Shown here: one piece after another, positions 51,417 through 60,935 of the stretch | How positions within the stretch are numbered: the stretch's first letter is position 1 | How the letters are laid out: each line of letters starts with the position of its first letter | Assembly (NCBI GenBank): GCA_052033505.1 | Contig: JBPOJN010000014.1 | Span: forward strand, 1-64,000 | Direction: 5' to 3' | Source of the DNA: JBPOJN01 sp052033505 | GTDB lineage: Bacteria > UBA10199 > JACPAL01 > GCA-016699445 | Length of the DNA stretch: 64,000 nucleotides | Notes under the pieces: model-generated | Told to the model about the DNA's origin: nothing | The model's input: only the letters and a program-made list of their open reading frames with translations | Database searches by the model: none | Made by a program: the position numbers and the translations under genes

Positions 51417-54065
51417 CTATTTTTGTAATTGTTGCAGGAGTTGGTCTTGTAATGCGTTCCGGCTCGCTACTAGGCTCAAGGCAGAGGTCAGTTCACGGAG
51501 GACTGCTGGGCCGTCCACGCCCCGTTTGAGCGCATCCAGGGCTAAATCTTGTACAGGTTCCTTAAGTCCTTTGTTCGAACTCAGGGGGCCTAAGGCCTCG
51601 GAAATCTGACGAAAAGGTTTGGTCGCCGCTAGGAAGCGCTCGAAGAGGGTCTGCTGTGATGGGTTACGGCGAGCGATTTGCGCCAGAGCCAAAACGAATT
51701 CCTGAATGATCTTTTGCGAGCCGATTCCACGCGCCCAGGCGTCACGGGTTAAGTCTTGGGCGAGAGTCTGGAAACCGGGCTTGGAAGCCAAGTCTCCCAA
51801 AGCTGTTTGTATTTCGCGAAATTGTGGAGAACTGCGGAAAAAAACTTCCGAATCGCCATCGTAGACACCCGAGAATGGAAATGAGTCTTGGCTCGTCCAA
51901 CGTTTTGCTCTGGGGCCCCGATCACCTTCTTCGAAGGCCTTCACAAAGAGATCCGGGTGTTCATTTGGATGTTCTAAAGTTAGTTTCTCTCTGAACTGAT
52001 CGAACCCGTCTTCAAAAGTTTCTTCAGGCATCACAAAACGCTCGCGATACTTCGTTTCCAGTCGAGAACCGTCGAGGCGCCACGTATGGAAGATGTGTTC
52101 TAATGCTTTAGGCAGATGGTCTCTCCAGCCTTTTTCCGAAAAAACAGGATACCGCTCGATAATTTCATCATGGATGGCATCGGTCATGATGATTTCTTGA
52201 AGCGTCTTTTCGAGTGCGGCTTGATTGGGAGGGTTATGTTTTATGGCGGACGCCAGAGCGTCCTTAAGTTCTTGTACGACCTGTTTGACGTTCCGATCGT
52301 AAGCGCGCTTATTTTTGTGTGCTATTTGATAGACCTGTCCGACGAGTGCGGCCTCTGCTTCGCGTAATATTTTGTCTTTAAACAAGGGATAGCGTGATAA
52401 TAAAGTCTCACGGATGGCACCCAGGGCTTCGTCCTGGTCCGAGGATTCTTTTTTTACTTTGGCTACGACGGCATCGACACCTAGACGGAGATCCGACTGA
52501 GAAGAGGCCGATGGTGTGACGGTTGCCGCGGTGGTGACCGGGGGCGGTATGGTCGCCTGAGGTGCTCTCGGTAGTTGTGCTTGTGCGTGAGCGACGACGC
52601 GTCCTGGATGTTTTCTCTGATCGTCGGCTTTAAGATCTGCCAAAAGCTGGAGAGTGGCCAGATTTTTTGCGGTTTTAGGTTTATCTTCAATCGTCTTTTC
52701 TAGCGACGTTAGGCTCGTATCGATGAGTTCGTCCGGTATAGATATAAGTTCTGCGTGATGGTCGACGTCGGAATGCTTTCTCCACGTCATGTAGATGTAT
52801 GTGGCAAGAGATTCGGTTACCCCGTCTGTTTTTTTGCTGCCGCTTCCTAGGATCGTTGGATAGCGGAGCTGCAATTCTTTTTGTATGTAGGTTTTATAAA
52901 ACTCATCTTTTGGAACGACACGTGTGTTGTCGGCGAAACTTCCTTCGTCTGCCACTGGATTGTCGGGAGCTCTGGTCAAATCGCGCATGAGACCGACTTT
53001 GGTCTTGTCAGGGTCCTGACGGACTGCCTCTGGAGTCTCTGTGCCAGGCACGACACTGACTTTGGTCTCATCCCGAGCGGCATCGGAGAAGGCTCTATGC
53101 ACAGGCATGCCGGTGAATTGTCTAAAGCTTGGATCGTTCTCTGAAATAGGATCATAGCTCGAAGAAGGACAGAAAATGGTTTCGGGCAAACCATCGGGGC
53201 GCGCGACGACCCAGTAGGTGTGATCGCCCTTCGCTCCTGGAATATCGTCGATGGCGCTCTGGATGGTGGTCCTTCCGAAATAAAGCTCCGAGGGGATCCC
53301 TAAGTATTGAAACGCCAACTGGAGAAGGATGGCCTTCTCTTTTGTCGCCGCTATTTTTGCGATGATGTCAGAAACGGCGTGGAGGCTTCCGCGCTGGCTT
53401 TGGGCGTCTAATAAATCATTGGCAGAGGGATTGGGTTCGTGACGAAATTTTTTCCAAACATCTTCCAGAATTTTGGCCATGTCGTATTCCCCTTCGCTCA
53501 TCGCCGCTCTTGGCTCTGTCAGAAACGGGTTGGAGAGAAGGTTTGTGATTTTCGGATCGGCAAACTCGATGAGAACATGATGCTTTTTCCCCAGCGAAAG
53601 AGCCGGCAGCACGGTGAGGTCGGACAACTGGGGAACGGTGATCGATGGGTGCGTCCACGAGCGTGTTAAGTCCAGAGGATGTCCGTTTTGGTCCAATGGT
53701 CTGACGCATAAAATTTGAGGCAGAGCGATGGGAAGCGGTTGCTTTGAATTCGGCGCCGTGACGACAATGCCTGATTTTTGGAGTGATTTTACCTGGACGT
53801 CGTTATGCCTGGTTCCATCCCGCAACAGGATGGTGACGCGGGCATTTTTTTTCAGATCAGGAAAGAGGTCTCGAATGGAATCATCTGGGGTGGTCCATAA
53901 AGAAGATACTCTTTGAGTCAGAGTCGTTAGAAATTTTGGTACAGCCCAAGCGCTAGGGACATTCTTTACCTTTACGCCCGGATTTGTCTGGGGCGTCATC
54001 GCAGGGCCAACGGCCAAGGGAGAAGAAGGAGCTACTGTCGTCGGTCTTTGAAGTGGATTCAGCAT
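51417..54065 (-). CDS. Large unknown protein: degenerate transglutaminase-like domain and RYP modules
   Basis: From the ATG at 54065 the protein has 882 residues. Residues 1-35 are Pro/Thr-rich; no signal peptide or membrane span is seen. Residues 225-305 have the layout of a transglutaminase-like domain (KAILLQLAFQYLGIPSELYFG, DHTYWVVARPDG, FCPSSSYDP), but the position of the catalytic Cys is occupied by other residues, suggesting loss of activity. Modules of the form RYP...IYxxW occur near residues 398, 558 and 638. The C-terminus has two tandem 65-69 residue repeats (from 749 and 818). It is the third gene of the operon, 54 bases before the last. Confidence 0.68.
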   Translation of the reverse strand: MLNPLQRPTTVAPSSPLAVGPAMTPQTNPGVKVKNVPSAWAVPKFLTTLTQRVSSLWTTPDDSIRDLFPDLKKNARVTILLRDGTRHNDVQVKSLQKSGIVVTAPNSKQPLPIALPQILCVRPLDQNGHPLDLTRSWTHPSITVPQLSDLTVLPALSLGKKHHVLIEFADPKITNLLSNPFLTEPRAAMSEGEYDMAKILEDVWKKFRHEPNPSANDLLDAQSQRGSLHAVSDIIAKIAATKEKAILLQLAFQYLGIPSELYFGRTTIQSAIDDIPGAKGDHTYWVVARPDGLPETIFCPSSSYDPISENDPSFRQFTGMPVHRAFSDAARDETKVSVVPGTETPEAVRQDPDKTKVGLMRDLTRAPDNPVADEGSFADNTRVVPKDEFYKTYIQKELQLRYPTILGSGSKKTDGVTESLATYIYMTWRKHSDVDHHAELISIPDELIDTSLTSLEKTIEDKPKTAKNLATLQLLADLKADDQRKHPGRVVAHAQAQLPRAPQATIPPPVTTAATVTPSASSQSDLRLGVDAVVAKVKKESSDQDEALGAIRETLLSRYPLFKDKILREAEAALVGQVYQIAHKNKRAYDRNVKQVVQELKDALASAIKHNPPNQAALEKTLQEIIMTDAIHDEIIERYPVFSEKGWRDHLPKALEHIFHTWRLDGSRLETKYRERFVMPEETFEDGFDQFREKLTLEHPNEHPDLFVKAFEEGDRGPRAKRWTSQDSFPFSGVYDGDSEVFFRSSPQFREIQTALGDLASKPGFQTLAQDLTRDAWARGIGSQKIIQEFVLALAQIARRNPSQQTLFERFLAATKPFRQISEALGPLSSNKGLKEPVQDLALDALKRGVDGPAVLRELTSALSLVASRNALQDQLLQQLQK

Positions 54066-54171
54066 GAAGGCTCTTCTGATTGTTAATGATAGGGGCCATT
54101 CCAGGGACAAAAACACCCGCTACCCATCGAGAGACAATGAGCCCGACTACCAAGACGACATTTTCCGAAAA

Positions 54172-55179
54172 CTAACTCGTTCCACCCGGAGAGCCTTGAT
54201 CATCTTTAGGAATACTGGCGATGATTGCAGTCATGGCAGGAGAAGTAGACGGAGCCACAACAGCGGGCGCCGGTGCAGCAGGGAGCGGTGTTACCATTTG
54301 TGCTGGAACTCCGGCTTGAGGGCCTTTTGCCGCTTCATTGGCGGCACCCATCGCGAGGGCTATCGTGGATTTCATGCCCCTACGTCCCCAGGCGCGACCG
54401 ACGGCTAAAAAGACTGCAGCACCCACAATACCCGCACTGCCGTATCCAATATATTTGGCTGTCTGACCCCCGTCGTTGTTAGAAGGAAACTGCCCGACAC
54501 TTGCGGTGCCGCTGTCCACTCCTGCATCTAAAATCACACCTTGGGCAGCATCCACAGGAACGCCGGCATCGGGAGCAGCAATTGTCAGGCCGGGTTCTTC
54601 GGTGGGTGCTGCGTTAAGATAAATACCCAGCCTCTCCAATGCATGGAGTCTGGCGACGACATCGCCGCCGGCTTGAAAAAATGCCTCTTCATTGTGTCCC
54701 GACGCTTCCCAAGCCCAAGAATTCAGCTCATCGGTAGAGACGCGGTCCATTTGAGAGTCTTTATTGCCACCTACGGAGATGTCATTTCTGACCGCATCCG
54801 TGCGGAAATATTTAACGACTCCCAGAGTCTTGTAAGTGTCATAGATCAAAGCGTCACTGGCCGGTAAGTTGGCCATGTAGGAGCTATAATCCGTATCTGA
54901 CAGATCCTTCGTTGCTAAGACGATTTCTTCCGCTCGCGTGGGATTGTAACCCAAAGTATTCAATACGCAGTTTAGTTTCGCCTCTCCGTCGACATACAAG
55001 GGATTGAGATCGAACGTCTGATGATCGGTGCCCGTCAGATACGGAAAGTCTTCAGGTAAAGATCCTTCCGGAAATACTTTTTGAGGGATGGGCCCTTTGA
55101 AAAGACCCAACGTGTTCGCCGCTCCTTGTAAGTTGCGGACATCCACTAAAGTTCCCGGTGCTAGTTTCAGGCAAGGCAT
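54172..55179 (-). CDS. Unknown protein with one membrane helix
   Basis: The 335-residue protein has no N-terminal signal. Residues 1-200 look globular, with many Asp, Asn and Tyr. An Ala/Asp-rich linker (200-235) follows, then one membrane helix (YIGYGSAGIVGAAVFLAVG, about 241-260) with a positive flank GRAWGRRGMK, and a Pro/Ala-rich tail to the end. This suggests a C-terminally anchored protein. TTGGAG lies nine bases before the ATG. It is the second gene of the operon. I recognise no family. Confidence 0.62.
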   Translation of the reverse strand: MPCLKLAPGTLVDVRNLQGAANTLGLFKGPIPQKVFPEGSLPEDFPYLTGTDHQTFDLNPLYVDGEAKLNCVLNTLGYNPTRAEEIVLATKDLSDTDYSSYMANLPASDALIYDTYKTLGVVKYFRTDAVRNDISVGGNKDSQMDRVSTDELNSWAWEASGHNEEAFFQAGGDVVARLHALERLGIYLNAAPTEEPGLTIAAPDAGVPVDAAQGVILDAGVDSGTASVGQFPSNNDGGQTAKYIGYGSAGIVGAAVFLAVGRAWGRRGMKSTIALAMGAANEAAKGPQAGVPAQMVTPLPAAPAPAVVAPSTSPAMTAIIASIPKDDQGSPGGTS

Positions 55180-55219
55180 AGAATAATCTCCAATAAAACT
55201 GTTACGCTTTTCTAAGGGT

Positions 55220-57205
55220 TTACCTGCCTAAAGTCGGAACCTTACCTCTTCCACTACCACCACCTCTGACCGCACCCTTCTGAACAAACGTATGCGGCAT
55301 CGCTCTGACTTTCACGCCTTCGACGGCACCTGCATCGTTCGTCGGTTGGACGTAGACGGCCAGTTCATTCTTCGATTTGGTGCTGAATCCGTTGACTTGA
55401 GTCACGGCGACATCGAAGAAGTTCTCACCCTTTTTCAAGGTCAGAGCCTGCTTGTATTTCTCGCCGATCATCGTCGCCAAAGCCTTCGTATCCTTGTCGC
55501 TGACCACACGTACGCGGATGGTTTCGCCGTTACGATAGTACTGACCCTTCTTCGGCGTCGAAATGACCGCCGCTTCCGTCAGCGTCGCGATGGCAGGCGC
55601 CACCGTGTAGCTCGGCCAATCCAAGGTCGCGATTTCGGCGCCTTTGACGGTTTTGAAGACCAACTGGACTTTTTCCTTCGTGCCCGGGGTCGCGTAATCT
55701 CTCGCGACCCAATTGTTACCGATGTTATCAAAGCCCGGCATCACGATGGAGTAAGCTTCGTTGCCCTTCAGCGGCGTCGTGTCTTCGTAGACCGTCTTGT
55801 CGCCGACGCGCACGCTGACCGTTACGCCCGCGGGGATGTTCTTCACGGGGGTGAAACTGCCGAGGTTCACGTTGTACTTCTCGTCGGACTTCGTGATCTT
55901 CGCCACACCCGCGGCCGGGGCCGTGGGGAGGTTCACTTGTTTGTTCGGGTTCACACCGGAGAGCAGGCTCGTGCCGATGATGTTACCGGCGTCGTCGATA
56001 CCGGCTTTCAAAGGGCCGACCAGGATCGTGACGTCGCGGTGATGTTTCTTGCCGTCGATGCCGTCATTGTAGTTCACGCCCAGGGTATGTTTGCCGGGTT
56101 CAAGTTCGAGGGTGGCCGGCAGTGTTTGCTCGGGGCCGCCATCGATGCTGATGCCGGTGATCACGTCGCTGGGCTTCAGGCCGGCGAGTTCACGGACTTT
56201 CGCTTCGTCCAGGGTGATGGTCGTCTTGCCCGCTTCGTTCAATTCAGGCGTGAGTTCGACGGTAGACGCATCGACGGTTTCATCGATGAGAACGCCTTCT
56301 GCGTTTGCTTTGCCGATTTTTTTCAACGATCCGCCGCCGCTGCTGCCGCCGAAAGAGACGCTGGCGCCGACGAGGACGTCGACGCTGGCCCACGTGCCGC
56401 CGCTGCCTTTGTTCGGGTTCGCGCTGTTCAGGGTCGGGATCACGGTGCCCGTCAGGCCGACGGTCGTTGAGCCGACCGGGAATTCATAACCAGCGCTGAT
56501 CGGTAGTCCTACGGTCAACAAGGCACCGCCCTGTCCTGCACGGGCCGAGCCGGTGTCGTCGTTTTTCAGTCCCGAAAGACCGGTGTTGCTGCGGCTGCCG
56601 TCGAGAAGAGTTTCATAGGTGTTTTCGCCCGTCTTCAAAGCGCCCGCACTGGCGCGCACACCGGCGCCGACCGTGAGCTGAGGAAGTTTTTTAGGGCTCC
56701 ACAAACCGCCGACGGTGACATCCACGCCGAAGGCCGAGAAAGAAGAAGAAACGTCTTCGCCGCCCGGGGTCAGGAAGTTAAGTTTGCCGGAGCGATAATT
56801 CGCGCCGATGCCGCCAGTCACGAAGAAGTCACCCTGAACATTTTTTTGAGCATTGACGCCGATGCGGGCGGTCGCGCCTTTATGTCCGTAATCACCGCTG
56901 CCCTGGCTGTAACCGCCTTCGGCGACCGCATTAAAGGACCGATCCGCACGTGCATAAATAGCCGTTTCCTTGGGGGCTTCGGAAGCCGGGGCCGCTTCCG
57001 GTTGGGAAGTTTTGCCGTTGATGATAGCCATGAGAGCGGCCTGATCAAACGTCTCACCGGATTCCGTAGTGACCGTGGCTTTTTCATCAGGGCGGCTGAT
57101 AGAAGCGAGGGCTGCTTCTTCCGGAGTGTCGATGGTTCCTTCTCCTTCGACTACACCTTTTGTTTCTTCGCCCGTCGAGCTTTTATACGTAACGTTGATA
57201 CCCAT
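55220..57205 (-). CDS. Unknown protein with barrel-like centre and no signal peptide
   Basis: The 661-residue protein starts MGINVTYKSSTGEETKG, without a Sec signal. Residues 85-300 alternate small and hydrophobic residues in a pattern like an outer-membrane beta-barrel (NAVAEGGYSQGSG, ATARIGVNAQ, FFVTGGIGANYRSG, TVGAGVRASAG, LTVGLPISAGYEF, VLVGASVSFGG). Residues 310-630 look like several beta-sandwich segments (TLELEPGKHTLGVNYNDG, GVTVSVRVGDKTVYED). The tail is Gly/Arg-rich. It heads the operon, with a strong AGGAGG ribosome binding site. It looks more GC-rich than the three genes after it. A barrel without export signal is odd. Confidence 0.65.
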   Translation of the reverse strand: MGINVTYKSSTGEETKGVVEGEGTIDTPEEAALASISRPDEKATVTTESGETFDQAALMAIINGKTSQPEAAPASEAPKETAIYARADRSFNAVAEGGYSQGSGDYGHKGATARIGVNAQKNVQGDFFVTGGIGANYRSGKLNFLTPGGEDVSSSFSAFGVDVTVGGLWSPKKLPQLTVGAGVRASAGALKTGENTYETLLDGSRSNTGLSGLKNDDTGSARAGQGGALLTVGLPISAGYEFPVGSTTVGLTGTVIPTLNSANPNKGSGGTWASVDVLVGASVSFGGSSGGGSLKKIGKANAEGVLIDETVDASTVELTPELNEAGKTTITLDEAKVRELAGLKPSDVITGISIDGGPEQTLPATLELEPGKHTLGVNYNDGIDGKKHHRDVTILVGPLKAGIDDAGNIIGTSLLSGVNPNKQVNLPTAPAAGVAKITKSDEKYNVNLGSFTPVKNIPAGVTVSVRVGDKTVYEDTTPLKGNEAYSIVMPGFDNIGNNWVARDYATPGTKEKVQLVFKTVKGAEIATLDWPSYTVAPAIATLTEAAVISTPKKGQYYRNGETIRVRVVSDKDTKALATMIGEKYKQALTLKKGENFFDVAVTQVNGFSTKSKNELAVYVQPTNDAGAVEGVKVRAMPHTFVQKGAVRGGGSGRGKVPTLGR

Positions 57206-57536
57206 GACATCCTCCTAAAAAGTTTTTCTTGGCAAAAACACCGATCGACTCTGTGGTCGCCGTGTCCTCACATTAAAATGCATTCCGATTGCTGTGGGAG
57301 TTATCGTGAAGCATCGCGAAAGGTTGCGGTCTTTTTGCGGGGAAAAATAAGAAAAAGCGATTTTAGAAAAAAGAAGCGCGCCGTGATCCGGCGGGTAAAA
57401 CGCATATAAAGGTAGTGATTGTCCGCATGTGCTAAAAAGACACAGAAATTGAAGAGTTATGCGAAGAATTTCGGATAATAAAACGCAACTTTTAGCGCGA
57501 TCCCGCGAAGAGTGGGAGCAAGTTTTGGGAGAAACT
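57206..57536. other. Divergent intergenic region
   Basis: This 331-base stretch separates the divergent operons. It contains the AGGAGG site of the minus-strand operon near 57212 and the GGGAG site of the TSP3 gene near 57526. The frame open from 57459 (MRRISDNKTQ) precedes the true signal peptide and was not taken as the start. I found no convincing promoter hexamers or RNA gene. Confidence 0.4.
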
Positions 57537-60500
57537 ATGAAATCGTTTAAAAAAATCATGTTGGGCTTTGGGATGCTGGTTGGATCCTTGTCGATGCTGG
57601 CGGTTTTGGGGGCCAAGGCGGAAGCCGCTTGGGGTCCCGATTATTGCGATCTCGTGGCGGGAACTCCGGCGAAGTTAGGAATCGCTTTGGAGAAAGCGAT
57701 CACTCTTTATAGCGAGGACGAGGTGGACCGCCAATGCCGCCGCGGCATTCGTGTGAAATTAAAAACTACGATCGATCTGCCGGACGGAATCACTCTCAAT
57801 CGTCTTCCCGTCACCGGCCAGAGCGATCGTTTCGCCCTCAGAAAGTGTTATCCCGGAGAGCAGGGATGTTCGACGACTTTGACGAACACCGATGTGGTCT
57901 TGAATCTGGCCGATGCTCCCGAAATTTGCCCCATCAAGATTTCGACTCTTTCCGGTATTAAGGTTGAAAACCTCAAAGTCATCGCCAAAAATCCGGCGCG
58001 TGCGATCTGCGATCAGAACGGTGCGACGATTGCTTTAGAGCAGGCGAACCATACGGCGGCTTATCTTCATAATGTGACCATTTGTTCCGTCGCGAATCCT
58101 GATTGTACCAGCACCCCGATCGATACGGACGGCGACGGCGTCGATGACGTCAACGACAACTGCCCGAATACGCCCGCGGGAACGCCCGTAGATTCGCAGG
58201 GTTGTCCTCTGAATCCCGACACCGACGGTGACGGAATCCCGGATACGACGGATAATTGCGATACGGTCCCGAATCCCGGCCAGCAAGATAACGACGGTGA
58301 CCAAGTCGGTGATGCATGTGATCCCGATGACGATAACGACTGGATCGTCGATACGACGGATAATTGCCCTTTGATCCAGAATACCGATCAAACCAATACG
58401 GACGGCGACGCTCAAGGTGACGTTTGCGACACGGATGATGATAACGACGGACGTTTGGATACGACGGATAATTGCCCGTTAGTTGCGAATCCTGGTCAAG
58501 AAGACTCGGATCACGACGGTCGCGGTGACGTTTGCGACAACGGCCCGACGGATACCGACGGCGACGGCGTGATCGATGCCGTCGACAACTGCGTGACGGT
58601 GCCAAATTTGAATCAAGCGAATAACGACGGCGACGCCCAAGGCGACGCTTGCGACACCGATGACGACAACGACGGCGTCTTGGATACGACGGACAATTGT
58701 CCGTTCGCGGCGAACCCGGCGCAGACCGACACCGATGGTGACGGCCGCGGCGATGCCTGCGATCCTGCCGGTCCTTTGACCGACGGTGACGGTGACGGCG
58801 TGGTGGACGGTACGGATAATTGCCCGACAGTTCCGAATACGGTTCAATTGGATAACGACGGTGATCATCAAGGTGACGCGTGCGACACCGATGATGACAA
58901 CGACACGGTGCTCGATACGACAGACAACTGTCCTTTCGCCGCAAATACCGCTCAGACCGACACCGATGGTGACGGCCGCGGCGATGCGTGTGATCCCGCC
59001 GGTCCTTTGACGGACGGCGACGGCGACGGTGTCGTGGATGGTACGGATAATTGCCCCACGGTCCCGAACACGGTGCAGCTCGACAATGACCACGACGGTC
59101 AAGGCGATGCGTGTGATACGGACGACGACAACGACGGCGTTTTGGATACGGCGGATAATTGCGATTTCGTCGCAAATCCCACGCAGACGGACACGGACGG
59201 CGACGGTATCGGCGATGCCTGCGATACGATCGTCCCGACCAATCCCGACAGCGACGGCGACGGTGTTCTCGACGGTTCGGATAATTGCCCCACGGTTCCT
59301 TCCACTGATTTGAACGACACGGATGGCGATGGTTTAGGAAATCCTTGCGATACCGATGACGACGGCGATGGCGTGCCGGACACGACGGACAATTGCGTGC
59401 TGGTTGCAAACCCGGCTCAGACCGACACCGATACCGATGGTCTGGGAGATGCGTGCGATACGCCCGGTGATACGGACGGCGACGGTATTTTAGATACGGT
59501 CGACAACTGCGATACGGTCCCAAGCTTGGATTTGACCGACACGGATGGTGATGGCCAGGGTAATCCTTGCGACACCGACGACGACGGCGACGGCGTGCCG
59601 GATATCACGGATAATTGCGACTTCATTGCGAATCCGACTCAGACCGACACCGACGGCGATGGTTTAGGCGATGCCTGCGATAATCCCAGCGGACCTACGG
59701 ACACGGACGGCGACGGGATCTTGGATACGGTCGACAACTGCGACACGGTCCCGAGTTTGGATCAGACCGACACGGATGGTGATGGTCAGGGTAATCCTTG
59801 CGATGCCGACGATGACGGCGACGGCGTGCCGGATACGACGGACAATTGCGATTTCGTCGCGAACCCGACGCAGACCGACGCCGACGGTGACGGCATCGGC
59901 GATGCTTGCGATGCGCCCGGTGACACGGACGGCGACGGCATTCTCGATCCGACCGACAACTGCGATATGGTCGCTTCGACCGATCTCGGCGATCCGGACG
60001 GCGACGGCCAAGGCAATCCTTGCGATACCGACGACGACGGCGACGGCGTGCCCGACACGACCGATAATTGCGTCCTCACGGCGAACCCCGGTCAAGAAAA
60101 TGCGGACGGAGATTTGCTGGGTGACGCCTGCGATACGAATACGGACACAGACGGTGACGGTATTCCGGATATCACCGATAACTGCGACACGGTCGCGTCT
60201 CCGGATTTGACGGACACCGACCACGACGGTCTCGGCAATCCTTGCGATACGGATGACGATGGCGACGGTGATTTGGATACGGCGGACAATTGCCCGCTGA
60301 TCGCGAACCCGAACCAAGAAGACGCGAACACCAACGGTATCGGCGACGCGTGCGAAACCTGCGCGGATCCCGATGGCGACGGTCTTTGCAGCACGATCGA
60401 AGACGATATCGGCACTGACCCGCTCGATCCCGATACCGATGACGACGGCGTCGGCGACGGCCTCGACTGCGATCCTCTCGACGATCAGCGCACCACCGGA

Positions 60501-60911
60501 GCGTCTTGCGCCTTTGAAGACACGGACGTTGATGACGACGGTGTCGTGAATACGAGCGACAACTGTCCCTTCATTGCGAACGCGAACCAATCCGATCGCG
60601 ATCATGACGGCGTGGGCGACGTCTGCGACGCGCGCCCCGACGAAGCGACGCCGACCGATCAGGACGGCGACGGCGTGGTGGATACGAGCGACAACTGTCC
60701 CTTGGTCGCTAACCCCGATCAGGCGGATACGAACAACAACAACGTCGGAGACGTCTGTGATATCTCACTGACCTTCATCAAAGGCGGTGCTGGTGGTTGT
60801 TCTCTGATGACGGCCACGGCCGGAGCCTCCGCTTCGATGCCGACGGCGGCGGCAGTCTTAGGCCTGCTGATGTCTTTACCGATGATGGCGGTTCGTTTTT
60901 TTCGGAAATAA
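57537..60911 (+). CDS. Exported TSP3-repeat protein with tripartite GGCSLM tail
   Basis: From the ATG at 57537 the protein has 1124 residues. A Sec signal (1-28, cleaved near AEA-AWG) is followed by an unrecognised domain (about 29-190; WGPDYCDLVAGTP, ENLKVIAKNPARAICD, AAYLHNVTICSVANPDC) shared with the gene at 61845. About 22 calcium-binding TSP3 units (DTDGDGxxDxxDNC) fill residues 190-1070. The end is GGAGGCSLM (from 1083, Cys 1088), a membrane helix (AAAVLGLLMSLPMMAVRFF) and RK, the layout of a protein-sorting tail such as MYXO-CTERM. It is probably a long Ca-stiffened surface protein. The start is supported by GGGAG six bases upstream. Confidence 0.85.
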   Translation: MKSFKKIMLGFGMLVGSLSMLAVLGAKAEAAWGPDYCDLVAGTPAKLGIALEKAITLYSEDEVDRQCRRGIRVKLKTTIDLPDGITLNRLPVTGQSDRFALRKCYPGEQGCSTTLTNTDVVLNLADAPEICPIKISTLSGIKVENLKVIAKNPARAICDQNGATIALEQANHTAAYLHNVTICSVANPDCTSTPIDTDGDGVDDVNDNCPNTPAGTPVDSQGCPLNPDTDGDGIPDTTDNCDTVPNPGQQDNDGDQVGDACDPDDDNDWIVDTTDNCPLIQNTDQTNTDGDAQGDVCDTDDDNDGRLDTTDNCPLVANPGQEDSDHDGRGDVCDNGPTDTDGDGVIDAVDNCVTVPNLNQANNDGDAQGDACDTDDDNDGVLDTTDNCPFAANPAQTDTDGDGRGDACDPAGPLTDGDGDGVVDGTDNCPTVPNTVQLDNDGDHQGDACDTDDDNDTVLDTTDNCPFAANTAQTDTDGDGRGDACDPAGPLTDGDGDGVVDGTDNCPTVPNTVQLDNDHDGQGDACDTDDDNDGVLDTADNCDFVANPTQTDTDGDGIGDACDTIVPTNPDSDGDGVLDGSDNCPTVPSTDLNDTDGDGLGNPCDTDDDGDGVPDTTDNCVLVANPAQTDTDTDGLGDACDTPGDTDGDGILDTVDNCDTVPSLDLTDTDGDGQGNPCDTDDDGDGVPDITDNCDFIANPTQTDTDGDGLGDACDNPSGPTDTDGDGILDTVDNCDTVPSLDQTDTDGDGQGNPCDADDDGDGVPDTTDNCDFVANPTQTDADGDGIGDACDAPGDTDGDGILDPTDNCDMVASTDLGDPDGDGQGNPCDTDDDGDGVPDTTDNCVLTANPGQENADGDLLGDACDTNTDTDGDGIPDITDNCDTVASPDLTDTDHDGLGNPCDTDDDGDGDLDTADNCPLIANPNQEDANTNGIGDACETCADPDGDGLCSTIEDDIGTDPLDPDTDDDGVGDGLDCDPLDDQRTTGASCAFEDTDVDDDGVVNTSDNCPFIANANQSDRDHDGVGDVCDARPDEATPTDQDGDGVVDTSDNCPLVANPDQADTNNNNVGDVCDISLTFIKGGAGGCSLMTATAGASASMPTAAAVLGLLMSLPMMAVRFFRK

Positions 60912-60935
60912 AATAAAACGGATAGAAATCGGCGA

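Noticed and set aside
58150..60605. Long antisense open frames (457 and 313 residues) opposite the TSP3 array
   Set aside because: They are produced by the repeated codons of the sense strand; their products are low-complexity Arg- or Val/Ile-rich repeats with no gene context.
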